Shown: positions 53,390 to 60,721 of the stretch, one piece after another
How positions within the stretch are numbered: the stretch's first letter is position 1
Layout: each line of letters begins with the position of its first letter
NCBI GenBank assembly: GCA_022710975.1
Contig: JAKLGA010000006.1
Span: 1-64,000, forward strand
Source of the DNA: Myxococcota bacterium
Lineage (GTDB): Bacteria > Myxococcota > B64-G9
Length of the DNA stretch: 64,000 nucleotides
Direction: 5' to 3'
Notes under the pieces: generated by a model
Seen by the model: the letters and a program-made list of their open reading frames with translations, nothing else
What the model was told of the DNA's origin: nothing
Databases searched by the model: none
Made by a program: the position numbers and the translations under genes

Positions 53390-54739
53390 TCAGAACTCGG
53401 CCGCGAGGCCGACGAAACCGCCCAGTCCCCAGCCCGCGTCGAAGGCGCGCGGCGCGCCTCCGGCCAGGGAGTCGTAGGCGCTGAAGCCGTTGGGGGGATC
53501 CTCGAAGCCGAAGTCGGAGCGCACCACCCTGACGCCGAGCTCCAGGTGGAGCGCGCGGAACATGCCCATCAGGCGCCCCTCGATCGGCAGGAAGGCCAGG
53601 CCCAGGGAGGCCTGGGCCCACCAGGCCAGGTAGGCCGAGAGCTGCCGATCGGCCGTCCAGTAGCTCCCGGGCGGGCCGTCGGGGTAATCGTCGCGGTAGA
53701 AGCTGGCGCGGATCTGGTGGTAGGCCCCGCCCTCCAGGGACAGCCGGGCCAGGTCGCCCAGGCGCTGGTGGTAGCCGAGCTGGACCCGGGCGTGCTCGAC
53801 CCGCCAGGTGTCCGCGCCGTACCCGCCGCCGAGCTCCAGCGCGCCCGCCAGGGCGGGCAGCAGGAAGCGCGCCCTCAGCAGGGCCCCGAAACGCGCGCGC
53901 GAGCCCGGGTGCTGCTCGGGCAGCACCTGGGGCGCCGCGCCCGGGGGGGCCGCGGGCTCACCGGGCCGGTGGCTCCACAGGCTCACCTGGCGGTAGGGGC
54001 TCTGCAGGAAGCCCTGCTCCAGGCGCGCCTCGAGATCGAGGCGCAGCGCCACCCCCGGCAGGAAGCCCTGCTCGAGCGCCGCCAGGAAGCAGTCCTCGTC
54101 GCGGCGCGCGTCGAGGGGCTCCCCGCCCGCGGGCCGGTGGGTGGCGTCCACCTCGACGAAGGCGATGCGCCGGAGGTAGCCGACCTCCAGCAGGGTGTCG
54201 CGGCCGAGCACGTGGGTGCGGGCGGAGAAGCCCGGCTCGTGGCGATCCCCGTCCCAGGCCGTCCGGTAGCGGTAGCCGGCCCGCAGCAGGCTGGTGCCGT
54301 CGTCGTACAGCAGGGCCGCGTCCGGTCCGTGCTCGAGCCGGGTGAGGTCGAGCGGCCCGGCGAAGCCGTCGAGCTTGTGCACCCGCTCGCGGCTCCAGCC
54401 CTCGCCGTAGCCGGCCTCGAGCCCGAAGCCCTCGACCAGCTCCAGGGCGGCCCGCAGGCTCGTCGCCTGGCTCGCCGCGCGGGCGTCGGCCCCGGGATCC
54501 CCGTCGGCCGAGAGCGCGAGCCGCAGGCTGTCGGCGGGCAGCGGCGCGTGGACCGGCGAGCCCCCGCCGGGGGGCTCCACGACCGCCGCGGGCGCGAAGC
54601 CCATGAGCGGGTCGGCCAGCGCCTCGCGCTCCACCAGGCGCTCGGCCGCGCAGCCCGGCAGCGCGAGCGCGAGCAGCAGCCCGGCGCAGCGCGCCCGGCC
54701 GCGCGAGCGGGCCGCGGGCGGTGCGCTCAGGGCACCCAA
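53390..54739 (-). CDS. Barrel-type outer-membrane lipoprotein
   Basis: 449 aa from a TTG at 54739, with GGGGG upstream; it overlaps the previous stop by 13 bp. A hydrophobic signal ends in the lipobox ALPGC. The body has many amphipathic strands ending in aromatic residues (GLEAGYGEGWSRE, LLRAGYRYRTAW, LLEVGYLRRIAFVEV, RARFLLPALAGALELGGGYG, LELGVRVVRSDFGF) and the final residues are GLAAEF. This is a large barrel resembling DUF3570-type proteins. Predicted to insert in the outer membrane; substrate unknown. Confidence 0.72.
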   Translation of the reverse strand: MGALSAPPAARSRGRARCAGLLLALALPGCAAERLVEREALADPLMGFAPAAVVEPPGGGSPVHAPLPADSLRLALSADGDPGADARAASQATSLRAALELVEGFGLEAGYGEGWSRERVHKLDGFAGPLDLTRLEHGPDAALLYDDGTSLLRAGYRYRTAWDGDRHEPGFSARTHVLGRDTLLEVGYLRRIAFVEVDATHRPAGGEPLDARRDEDCFLAALEQGFLPGVALRLDLEARLEQGFLQSPYRQVSLWSHRPGEPAAPPGAAPQVLPEQHPGSRARFGALLRARFLLPALAGALELGGGYGADTWRVEHARVQLGYHQRLGDLARLSLEGGAYHQIRASFYRDDYPDGPPGSYWTADRQLSAYLAWWAQASLGLAFLPIEGRLMGMFRALHLELGVRVVRSDFGFEDPPNGFSAYDSLAGGAPRAFDAGWGLGGFVGLAAEF

Positions 54740-55377
54740 AAACCGACCCCCAGGGCGAGTCCCAGGCTGTTGGTGACCCGCTGGCTGCCCAGCAGGTTCT
54801 GCACCTGGATGTAGTCGCGCACGTCGAGCCGCAGCGACAGCCACGAGTTGGTGAACACCTTGATGCCCAGGCCGACGTGGTAGGTCAGCCCCTCGCTGGT
54901 GCGGCTGTCGGTCAGCCCCAGGCCGGCCGACAGGTAGATGTCGAAGTGGGGGATGGCCGCCTGCAGCAGCATGAACTTGCCGTGGATGGGGTGCCAGGCC
55001 AGGCCGAACTGGTAGATGAAGGCGTGCTCGTCCTCGAGCAGCTCGTAGCCGGTGTAGCCCTCGACCTGCTCGGCCAGGGTCGAGGACAGGTGGGTGTAGG
55101 CGAAGCCGAGCTCCACGCCGAAGTCCTCGGTGGCGTGGAAGGTGTAGGACAGGCCCGCCAGCGGCGCGGCGCCCATCAGCTCGTTCATGAACAGCCCGCC
55201 CAGGACGTTGATCTCGTGCCGCAGCGCCTTGGTGAAGTCGCGCTTGGCCAGGCCCTTGCGGCTGCCCTCCTCGGTCTCGGGCGGCTCCGGACAGGTCGCC
55301 CGCGCGGCGGGGGGGACGGCCAGCGTGAGCGTGAGCATGAGCGCCAGTCCAAGGCGGAGCGGCCTCGTGTTCGGCAT
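54727..55377 (-). CDS. Outer-membrane barrel (OMP_myx_plus-like; possible NfsB/GltB counterpart)
   Basis: 216 aa. The signal peptide ends near PAARATCPEPP. KALRHEINVLGGLFMNELMG and GLSYTFHATEDFGVELGFAYTHL open the barrel, followed by YQFGLAWHPIHGKF and FDIYLSAGLGLTDS. This pattern is typical of a small outer-membrane barrel family widespread in Myxococcota, and the 63335 gene at the window end has the same style. Placed beside the SH3b-barrel gene, it would be the second of two barrels at the head of the operon, as NfsA-NfsB. Confidence 0.75.
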   Translation of the reverse strand: MPNTRPLRLGLALMLTLTLAVPPAARATCPEPPETEEGSRKGLAKRDFTKALRHEINVLGGLFMNELMGAAPLAGLSYTFHATEDFGVELGFAYTHLSSTLAEQVEGYTGYELLEDEHAFIYQFGLAWHPIHGKFMLLQAAIPHFDIYLSAGLGLTDSRTSEGLTYHVGLGIKVFTNSWLSLRLDVRDYIQVQNLLGSQRVTNSLGLALGVGFWVP

Positions 55378-55409
55378 GCGGTGCACCCGTTTTCTCCTCG
55401 TCCCGTGCC

Positions 55410-56225
55410 TCAGAAGGCCCACATCAGGCCGCCGGTCACCATCAGCAGCGCCCAGCTCTGCTCCGCGTCGAAGGTCAGGGTCTCGCGGACGTCGACGCGG
55501 AAGGTGATGCCATCCTGGAAGGCCAGCAGCAGCCCGCCGCCGGCCATCAGCATCGGGTAGGTCTTGTCGCTCAGCAGGCGCCCCTCCCGGTTGGGCAGGC
55601 TGGTGGCGCCCCCGCCGCCCAGGGCGGCGAAGGGGGTGAGCGTGCGCCAGGGTCCCACGGTGACCACCAGCTCCCCGCCGTACAGCAGCATCCCCCCCAG
55701 CCGGCCGGCCGACTGCCCGACCAGCACCTCGAGCAGGTAGTGCGGGCTGGGCTGGTAGCCCAGGCGCACCAGGAAGAAGCCGTCCCGATCGAGCGCGCCG
55801 GCGCCGACGGAGATGCACAGCTGGTCCTCGCCCAGGATGGAGGGGCCGAGCACCTCGCGGAACAGCCAGCTCGGCTGGCTGGTCGGTTCGTCCTCGTCCG
55901 CCAGCTCGAACGGCCAGACCAGCTCGGTCAGCACCCAGCCGCTGGTGGCGCGGGACAGGCGGATGCGGTACCAGGCCCCGTCCGGGCTGCGATCGAGGGC
56001 CTCGTACACCTGGCCCTGGCCGACCCGGCCCACCTCGCGGTAGGAGCCCCCGGGCCCGGCCCGCACCGGGACGCTGCGGGCCATGACCTTGAGCATGACG
56101 CTGCGGCCGGAGGCGAACCACCCGCCGCCCAGGCCCCTGGCCAGGCCCGGACCGGGCGCGAGCAGGAGCAGCAGCCCGGCCGCGACCAGCCAGCCCCGCG
56201 CCGTGGAGCCCGGGCAGCGCCTCAC
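55410..56225 (-). CDS. SH3b-domain outer-membrane protein (possible NfsA/GltA counterpart)
   Basis: 271 aa, GTG start overlapping the previous stop. The signal peptide ends near PGLARGLGG. Residues about 45-115 are an SH3b domain (SVPVRAGPGGSYREVGRVGQGQ, then WYRIRLSRATSGWV), which often binds peptidoglycan. The C-terminal part has barrel-type strands (FFLVRLGYQPSPHYLLEVLVG, ITFRVDVRETLTF) and ends in GLMWAF. A wall-contacting domain joined to a barrel fits an envelope-spanning machine. Confidence 0.72.
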   Translation of the reverse strand: MRRCPGSTARGWLVAAGLLLLLAPGPGLARGLGGGWFASGRSVMLKVMARSVPVRAGPGGSYREVGRVGQGQVYEALDRSPDGAWYRIRLSRATSGWVLTELVWPFELADEDEPTSQPSWLFREVLGPSILGEDQLCISVGAGALDRDGFFLVRLGYQPSPHYLLEVLVGQSAGRLGGMLLYGGELVVTVGPWRTLTPFAALGGGGATSLPNREGRLLSDKTYPMLMAGGGLLLAFQDGITFRVDVRETLTFDAEQSWALLMVTGGLMWAF

Positions 56226-56695
56226 GGCGGGCCCCCTGCGCTGCTGCGCAGCCAGGACAGGATCTCCTCGCGCGCGGCGGGCGTGAGCGCCGCCCGGCCC
56301 GGGTGGGAGCCGGGTTCGTCCGCGCCCCAGGCCAGGAGCTGGCTGGCCTCGGGGAAGCCGAGGTCGCAGAACGCCAGCACCGTGTAGTAGTCCGCCAGGA
56401 AGGGCTGGGGGAGATCCAGGGGGTGGACCGGGTGGCTGGCCGCGGGCAGGGGCTCGGGCGAGGCGGTCAGCCGCAGGCTGGCGTCCTCGCGGCCGTGGCA
56501 GGCGGCCGCGGCGCAGGCCGAGGAGAGCTGCGGATGGACCTGGCGGGCGAAACGTTCAGGATCGGGCAGCCGCTGGATGGGCCCCAGCGTGCGGGTGCCG
56601 TCGTCGACCGTCCCGCAGGCCGCGAGCGAGCCGCCCCAGGCGCACAGGCCCAGCGCCAATGCAATGCGTCGCGCTGCTCGTTTCTTGGCGCTCAT
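56222..56695 (-). CDS. Small lipoprotein, first gene of the Nfs/Glt-like block
   Basis: 157 aa from the ATG at 56695. The signal peptide ends in the lipobox SLAAC (Cys about residue 27). ACAAAACHGREDASL contains a CxxxxxCH motif reminiscent of a c-type haem site but not the standard CxxCH. The latter part is helical and Pro-rich. The -10 element of the predicted promoter (56706-56711) covers the alternative ATG at 56710, so the message would be nearly leaderless from 56695. Confidence 0.65.
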   Translation of the reverse strand: MSAKKRAARRIALALGLCAWGGSLAACGTVDDGTRTLGPIQRLPDPERFARQVHPQLSSACAAAACHGREDASLRLTASPEPLPAASHPVHPLDLPQPFLADYYTVLAFCDLGFPEASQLLAWGADEPGSHPGRAALTPAAREEILSWLRSSAGGPP

Positions 56696-56705
56696 CGGAG
56701 CCCAG

Positions 56706-56735
56706 TTCATACGCACGGCGGGGGGCAAATGTCAA
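56706..56735 (-). promoter_or_regulatory. Promoter of the Nfs/Glt-like block
   Basis: Minus strand: perfect TTGACA (56735-56730), 18-bp spacer, TATGAA (56711-56706). Transcription would start near 56699, only a few bases before the ATG at 56695. Confidence 0.55.
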
Positions 56736-56797
56736 CGCGATTCTCTGGAACCATCTGAAATCGTTGGTCTAACCTGTCCTCGCGGCAAGGCTGCGGC

Positions 56798-56826
56798 TTG
56801 ACACGGGAATTCGGCACCGCTATACT
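56798..56826 (+). promoter_or_regulatory. Near-consensus sigma-70 promoter
   Basis: TTGACA (56798-56803), 17-bp spacer, TATACT (56821-56826). The best match to the consensus in the window; it leads the small Lys/Ala-rich gene at 56892. It is divergent from the Nfs/Glt-like block promoter. Confidence 0.78.
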
Positions 56827-56891
56827 TCGCTCCGTTCCGGGCCAGGGGGGAAGATCGGGCACCGGGTCGCTGGTGACGAGGAGGTGGATGG

Positions 56892-57065
56892 ATGGCAGAG
56901 GAGAAGGCGAACAAGAAGGCCGCGGCGGTCGGCGAGGCGGAACCGGGCAAGACCAAGGTGGATGCGACCAAGCGGAGAAATCCTGGCGCGGCGACGCCCT
57001 CCAAGAAGGCAGTGACCAAGACGTCCTCGAAGCAGGCCCCGAAGGACTGGGACCACGTGACCTGA
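56892..57065 (+). CDS. Small Lys/Ala-rich basic protein
   Basis: 57 aa: 11 Lys, 2 Arg and 11 Ala. It opens MAEEKANKKAAAVGEAEPGK, continues with KVDATKRRNPGAATPSKKAV and ends QAPKDWDHVT. GAGGAGGTGG lies before the ATG, and a near-consensus promoter 66 bp upstream suggests strong expression. The composition recalls histone-H1-like or other nucleic-acid-binding tails, but no family is recognised. No signal peptide. Confidence 0.72.
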   Translation: MAEEKANKKAAAVGEAEPGKTKVDATKRRNPGAATPSKKAVTKTSSKQAPKDWDHVT

Positions 57066-57166
57066 GCCCCCGCCCGCGGGGCGAACTCCACGACGCGCGC
57101 CGCGCGCCGCCCGCCCAGGGCGGCCTGGAGAGATCTGTCAGGGGATGTCGCCTCCCGCAGCCGAAG

Positions 57167-58114
57167 TCAGGGAATATCGCGATCCTTGGGCTTGACCTTC
57201 TGCTGGTCGAGGGCGGAGTCCTTGACCTGCTCGAGGGTGGCGCGGAACTGCTCGGCGCGCTCGAGATCGAGCTGGCGGGAGTAGTCCTTGTAGATCATCC
57301 AGCCGATCCACAGGGCCGCGCCGATCAGCACCAGCAGCGCCAGGATCAGGATCTCGCGGGTGCCGAAGGTGAACACGGTGCGCACGACGCGCTGCGGGCT
57401 GGCCATGCGGTCCGTGGGAGAGCGGAACGGCTCGGCGCGGAAGTCGGTCGTACCCGTGCGCTGGCCCGAGCCCGCCTTCTTCTTGGGCTGGGCCGAGCTC
57501 ATGTCGAACTGGCGGATGTCCAGGGGCTCGAGGGCGGGGTCGGAGACCTCGCCGGGCTCGGGCACGGGCCCGCCGGCCGTGGGCGTCTTGCGCATGCCCA
57601 GCTCGTCCAGCGCCAGATCGAGGGGCTGGGCTCCGCCCGGGCGCGGGAAGACGCCCGAGGACAGATCCTCGACCAGGGCCTTGAACGGCGCGGGCGGCGG
57701 CGGCACCTTCCGGTCGGGCCGGGCGCTGCGCGCCGGGGGCGGGGTGGACTTGACCTGCGGCTTGGGTTTGGCGGCGGGCGGACGCTTGCCCGCGCCAGGG
57801 GCCGGGGTCCCGCTGTTGAGGGGCATGAAGACCGGGAGGAGGTCTCCGCCGAGCGAGGTGGAGACGGGCGCATCCCGGGACGCGTCCTTGGGGGAGGCCG
57901 CCTGGATCGAGGGCAGGTCGAGGACCTCGGTGGCCTCCTCGTTCGAACCCTCGACGGTGTCCGCGAACAGGTCCGGTAGGATCTCGGACGGCTGGGGCAG
58001 GCTGGCCTTGGTGTCGACGGAGATGTCGACCTCGAACTCGTCGTGGGCATGGACGACCTTGCCAGGTTTTTTCCGGCCGCTCGCGCCCTTGGGTTCGTCG
58101 CCTGGAGCGGACAT
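57167..58114 (-). CDS. Membrane protein with long Pro-rich cytoplasmic region
   Basis: 315 aa. The ATG at 58114 follows GAGGAG. About 245 residues of charged, Pro-rich sequence (KSTPPPARSARPDRKVPPPP) come before a single membrane helix (EILILALLVLIGAALWIGWM, about 262-281) and a short charged tail (YSRQLDLERAEQFRATLEQ). Not recognised. The N-terminal region contains EFEVDISVDTKASLPQPSE, which could be a docking site. It is divergent from the Ser/Thr kinase gene, whose linker has a similar style; it might be a kinase substrate (speculation). Confidence 0.7.
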   Translation of the reverse strand: MSAPGDEPKGASGRKKPGKVVHAHDEFEVDISVDTKASLPQPSEILPDLFADTVEGSNEEATEVLDLPSIQAASPKDASRDAPVSTSLGGDLLPVFMPLNSGTPAPGAGKRPPAAKPKPQVKSTPPPARSARPDRKVPPPPAPFKALVEDLSSGVFPRPGGAQPLDLALDELGMRKTPTAGGPVPEPGEVSDPALEPLDIRQFDMSSAQPKKKAGSGQRTGTTDFRAEPFRSPTDRMASPQRVVRTVFTFGTREILILALLVLIGAALWIGWMIYKDYSRQLDLERAEQFRATLEQVKDSALDQQKVKPKDRDIP

Positions 58115-58142
58115 CCCGCGTTCTCCTCGGCACCAGGCCCCC

Positions 58143-58172
58143 ATCCTATCCCCGCTCTTTCCGGCGGTGCAA
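58143..58172 (-). promoter_or_regulatory. Promoter for the Pro-rich membrane protein
   Basis: Minus strand: TTGCAC (58172-58167), 18-bp spacer, TAGGAT (58148-58143), about 30 bp before the ATG at 58114. Confidence 0.5.
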
Positions 58173-58216
58173 GAACGGCTCCCGCGCTGCGGGGCGCCCC
58201 CCGGCGTCCAGCGGCC

Positions 58217-58245
58217 TTGACACCTCCGGCGCGGCGCGCTACGTT
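58217..58245 (+). promoter_or_regulatory. Promoter for the Ser/Thr kinase unit
   Basis: TTGACA (58217-58222), 17-bp spacer, TACGTT (58240-58245), 50 bp before the kinase ATG. Confidence 0.6.
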
Positions 58246-58294
58246 GGGCCGCCTTCTCCAGGGTTCCCGAAGGCTTGCGAGGTGCCGGAAGACC

Positions 58295-59884
58295 ATGTTC
58301 AGCCCGCGCATGTTCGGAAAGTACTACCTGGTCGACCGCCTGGCGGTGGGGGGCATGGCCGAGATCTTTCGCGCCAAGATGTACGGCGTGGACGGTTTCG
58401 AGAAGGACATGGTGGTCAAGCAGATCCTCCCGCAGTACGCGCGCAACCGCGAGTTCATCCAGATGTTCGTGGACGAGGCCAAGATCACGGTCTCGCTGTC
58501 GCACGGCAACATCGTCCCGGTCTTCGAGCTCGGGCAGATCGAGGGCGTGTACTTCATCGCCATGGAGCAGGTGGACGGCAAGAACCTGGGGGAGACGCTG
58601 GACGCCTGCCTCGACCAGGGCAAGGGCCTGAGCCTGCCCCACGCGCTGTTCGTCTCGGCCGAGATGCTGGCCGGGCTGGCCTACGCGCACCGCAGGGCGG
58701 ACGAGCAGGGCCAGCCTCTGGGCATCGTCCACCGCGACATCTCGCCGCAGAACATCCTGCTGTCGTACGAGGGCGAGGTGAAGATCGTCGACTTCGGCAT
58801 CGCCCGCGCGGCCACCAAGATGCACGAGACCCAGGCCGGGGTGATCAAGGGCAAGTTCGGTTACATGTCCCCGGAGCAGGCCATGGGCCACGACGTGGAC
58901 GCGCGCAGCGACATCTTCGCCGCGGGCATCCTGCTCTTCGAGATGCTCACCCTGGAGCGGCTGTTCGCCTCGGATCGCGAGGCCGTGACCCTCGACCGGG
59001 TCAAGCGGGCGGACGTGCCCACGCCCTCCAAGGTGAACCCGGCGCTCTCGCCGCGCCTGGACGCGATCATGTTCAAGGCCCTGGCCCGCAGGCCCGAGGA
59101 CCGCTTCCAGACCGCGGACGAGATGCGGCAGGCGGTGCTGAAACACCTGTTCGAGCTGAACACGGTGGCCAACGCGAGCACGCTGTCGGGCTACCTCAAG
59201 GACCTGTTCGCGGCCGAGCTGGCCGAGCGGCGCAAGCAGCCCAGGCTCAGCCTGCCTCCGCCTGCCCAGGCCGCGCCCGCCCAGGCCGCGCCCGTCCAGG
59301 CCAGGCCGCAGGCCGCGCCCCCGGCGCCCGCCCGCCTGCCGGCCCGGCCCGACGCGCTGCTGTCTTCGGTCCCCGTGGCCGGCCCCGCGGTCCCGGTCCC
59401 GGCGGCCGCGCCGGGCGCCCGGCCCGGAGCGCTCGAGGTCGGCCCCGGCGGGGACGGCGAGGAGGCGCTGGACGACTTCTCCTACCTGCGCGCCGGGCGG
59501 CGCATCAAGCTGTTCGTGCTGCTCGGCGTGGTGCTGGGGCTGGCCGCCTTCGGTTTCCTGTTCCGCGACCAGATCGCCCGCGTGTTCACCACGGTCAACG
59601 AGGTGATCGACGAGTCGTCCCACCGCCTGGCCAGGAAGCAGCTGGGCACGGTGACCGTCAACAGCAGGCCCTCCGGCGCCAAGGTCTACTTCGGCGGCCG
59701 CCAGGTGGGCACGACCAACCTGCGCATCGGCAGCATCGATCCGGACCAGGAGTTCGAGCTGGTGCTGACGCTCGAGGGCCACCCGCCCTGGAGCCGGATG
59801 ATCAAGCCCAGCGACTGGAAGCAGGGCCAGGACAAGATGGAGATCGAGGTCTACCAGGACTGGACCGCGGGCGGGCTGAAGTGA
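58295..59884 (+). CDS. Transmembrane Ser/Thr protein kinase with PEGA domain
   Basis: 529 aa. Hanks-type kinase domain at residues 7-285: Gly loop VGGMAEIF (18-25), Lys42 in VVKQIL, Glu61, catalytic HRDISPQN (146-153) and DFG (166-168), then GYMSPEQ. Catalytic residues are all intact. A Pro/Ala-rich linker (about 310-400) leads to a membrane helix (about 410-428, FVLLGVVLGLAAFGFLF) and an outside PEGA domain (TVTVNSRPSGAKVYFGG). It is a receptor-type kinase that would sense the envelope. Two further genes follow with 24-bp and 0-bp gaps and may be partners. Confidence 0.93.
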   Translation: MFSPRMFGKYYLVDRLAVGGMAEIFRAKMYGVDGFEKDMVVKQILPQYARNREFIQMFVDEAKITVSLSHGNIVPVFELGQIEGVYFIAMEQVDGKNLGETLDACLDQGKGLSLPHALFVSAEMLAGLAYAHRRADEQGQPLGIVHRDISPQNILLSYEGEVKIVDFGIARAATKMHETQAGVIKGKFGYMSPEQAMGHDVDARSDIFAAGILLFEMLTLERLFASDREAVTLDRVKRADVPTPSKVNPALSPRLDAIMFKALARRPEDRFQTADEMRQAVLKHLFELNTVANASTLSGYLKDLFAAELAERRKQPRLSLPPPAQAAPAQAAPVQARPQAAPPAPARLPARPDALLSSVPVAGPAVPVPAAAPGARPGALEVGPGGDGEEALDDFSYLRAGRRIKLFVLLGVVLGLAAFGFLFRDQIARVFTTVNEVIDESSHRLARKQLGTVTVNSRPSGAKVYFGGRQVGTTNLRIGSIDPDQEFELVLTLEGHPPWSRMIKPSDWKQGQDKMEIEVYQDWTAGGLK

Positions 59885-59908
59885 GGGCCGCAGGGACGGG
59901 AGGCTGAG

Positions 59909-60721
59909 ATGGCGACGAAGCTGGAGAAGGCCCAGGTCGACTACGAGAAGCTGCTGCGCGACCTCGGAACGCGGGCGGAGATGGTGGGGGTGCTGGACAA
60001 GGCCGAGCCCGCCATCCTGAAGAACTACCGCAAGGCGCAGGAGTCCGTGGAGGATCGCAAGGTCGAGCTGGGCTTCATCCAGGGCGAGCTCGAGCGGATC
60101 AAGAGCACCGAGCAGAGCTCGATGGAGCAGCTCGAGCAGGAGCTGGCCGGCGCCAGGGAGGAGCTCAAACGCCTGGAGAAGGCCATCGATATCAAGAAGG
60201 ACAAGGCCAAGCCCTTCTCCACCAAGCTGGCCGGCGCGGAGTACGACATCAAGTTCGTCGAGCGGGCCCTGGCGGAGGAGACCCTCAAGACGAAGAAGGC
60301 GCGCGAGGTGGAGGACTTCAAGAAGGCCAAGGATCACGAGGAGAACATCAAGCGCCTGAAGATCGAGGTGCTCAAGCGGCGCAAGGCCCTCCAGGACCTC
60401 AAGCATGAGATCCACGAGCTGGAGCTCCCGGCCAAGGGGCTGGAGAAGCAGAAGGAGGAGCTCACCGCCCGCCTGGCCGAGCTCGAGGAGAAGGTCGAGC
60501 TCGCCAAGGAGGACACGGGCGGGGACTCCCTGGCCGAGCTCGAGCGGCAGCTCGAGGAGAAACAGCGCGACGTGCGCATGGCCGAGCAGCACATGCTGGA
60601 CGTGCTGGCCGACGTGGGCGAGGATCTCTACGACAAGCGCGTCGATCACCCCGTGCTGGAGAAGTACTACTCCGATCTCGACGTCGTGGCGCAGGCCATC
60701 GACAAGCTCCAGGAGGGTTGA
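59909..60721 (+). CDS. Coiled-coil protein
   Basis: 270 aa, almost entirely charged helix with heptad pattern: ELERIKSTEQSSMEQLEQEL, AREELKRLEKAIDIKKDKAK and ELTARLAELEEKVELAKED are clear examples. No signal peptide or membrane helix, so probably cytoplasmic. A break near residue 205 (GGDSLAELERQLEEKQ) separates two coils. It follows the kinase by 24 bp, so it may be a partner or substrate (inference). Confidence 0.8.
   Translation: MATKLEKAQVDYEKLLRDLGTRAEMVGVLDKAEPAILKNYRKAQESVEDRKVELGFIQGELERIKSTEQSSMEQLEQELAGAREELKRLEKAIDIKKDKAKPFSTKLAGAEYDIKFVERALAEETLKTKKAREVEDFKKAKDHEENIKRLKIEVLKRRKALQDLKHEIHELELPAKGLEKQKEELTARLAELEEKVELAKEDTGGDSLAELERQLEEKQRDVRMAEQHMLDVLADVGEDLYDKRVDHPVLEKYYSDLDVVAQAIDKLQEG

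Noticed and set aside
56512-56560. Haem-binding c-type cytochrome motif in the small lipoprotein
   Set aside because: The Cys-His stretch is CxxxxxCH, not CxxCH, so covalent haem attachment is not supported.
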